From the NCBI GenBank assembly GCA_964019425.1, contig OZ025847.1:92501-156500 (forward strand): a stretch of 64,000 nucleotides of DNA, written 5' to 3'. Under the pieces are notes generated by a model. The model had not been told where the DNA came from, did no database searches, and was given only the letters and a program-made list of their open reading frames with translations. This stretch comes from Flectonema sp. DT1601. Lineage: Eukaryota; Euglenozoa; Diplonemea; Diplonemida; Diplonemidae. Below are positions 63,958-64,000 of the stretch, in pieces. The position numbers were made by a program, and so were the translations under genes. Numbering within the stretch: the stretch's first letter is position 1; each line of letters opens with the position of its first letter.

Positions 63958-64000
63958 AATAACAGTTTTCTCGATGAATCTGAAGGGAAATCAAAACATT

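Larger units (their letters stand above)
41308..64000 (-). repeat. Tandem array of about 3.3-kb units, seven in the window, continuing past the right edge
   Basis: Taking GCTGTTATGC as the phase mark, units begin at 41311, 44599, 47884, 51169, 54454, 57754 and 61054, with lengths 3288, 3285, 3285, 3285, 3300 and 3300 bases; the seventh is cut by the window end. Each holds one tyrosinase gene and a spacer of about 1.46 kb. Length differences come from a 15-base coding repeat (five or six LPTVT units) and from a GAA run that is 9 bases shorter in unit 1. I saw very few substitutions: a T at 58803 and at 61005, and an A-for-T change near 41439 in unit 1. Such homogeneity implies recent expansion or active gene conversion. 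Confidence 0.97.

Noticed and set aside
1-64000. tRNA genes, spliced-leader RNA gene, CRISPR arrays, bacterial operon signals
   Set aside because: I found no T-loop sequence in a cloverleaf context, no match to the leader sequences I remember, no regular short spaced repeats, and the genome is eukaryotic.
41308-64000. The array as an assembly duplication of one unit
   Set aside because: Copies differ in linker length (15 bases), in GAA-run length and in single bases at 58803 and 61005, so they are distinct, although total copy number still needs long reads.

Overview
The window looks like nuclear DNA of a protist, most probably a euglenozoan (a diplonemid-like lineage is my best guess). Grounds: every supported gene lies on the minus strand, as in euglenozoan directional gene clusters. 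One protein carries a trypanosomatid-type class III cyclase fold. Short 5.8S-like debris keeps a TTTCGTTGAA...ACGCAG string that I recall from kinetoplastid 5.8S rRNA. Several genes are split by short GT-AG introns, which argues against a kinetoplastid. The assignment is inference; no complete rRNA gene and no spliced-leader gene was seen.

Layout. 1-3.5 kb: rRNA debris, homopolymer runs and repeats. 3.5-18.5 kb: a compact minus-strand cluster holding an NTF2-like/Cys-rich protein, a large coiled-coil pseudocyclase, an EF-hand/AFG1-type mitochondrial ATPase, a large membrane protein with a GTPase-like N-terminus, two small proteins, the SRP receptor beta subunit in three exons, and a secreted-type receptor with a DUF4215 ectodomain and a cytosolic ubiquitin-like domain. 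18.5-29.3 kb: gene-poor, with a TA-flanked pogo/Tigger-like DNA transposon, dispersed repeats, LSU and 5.8S rRNA fragments and a broken partial copy of a cyclase. 29.3-41.3 kb: a receptor-type pseudocyclase, a PPR-like mitochondrial protein overlapping it, a possible small spliced gene inside a strongly self-complementary segment, a small WW-like protein and a 1942-residue Sen1/Upf1-type helicase.

41.3-64.0 kb: the most striking region, a tandem array with a period of about 3.3 kb. It holds seven nearly identical genes for a secreted CUB-tyrosinase (copper type-3 enzyme) and runs off the right edge. The proteins differ only in the number (5 or 6) of a five-residue linker repeat. The array's left edge lies a few bases upstream of the helicase start codon, so the helicase shares its 5' flank with each array unit.

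How the genes may work together: SRP receptor, DUF4215 receptor and secreted tyrosinase all concern the secretory route; AFG1-like and PPR-like proteins are mitochondrial; two separate pseudocyclases suggest signalling scaffolds. No operon-like functional theme links them, as expected for euglenozoan polycistronic clusters. Introns share GTATGT-like 5' sites and A-rich tracts ending in CAG, not pyrimidine tracts.
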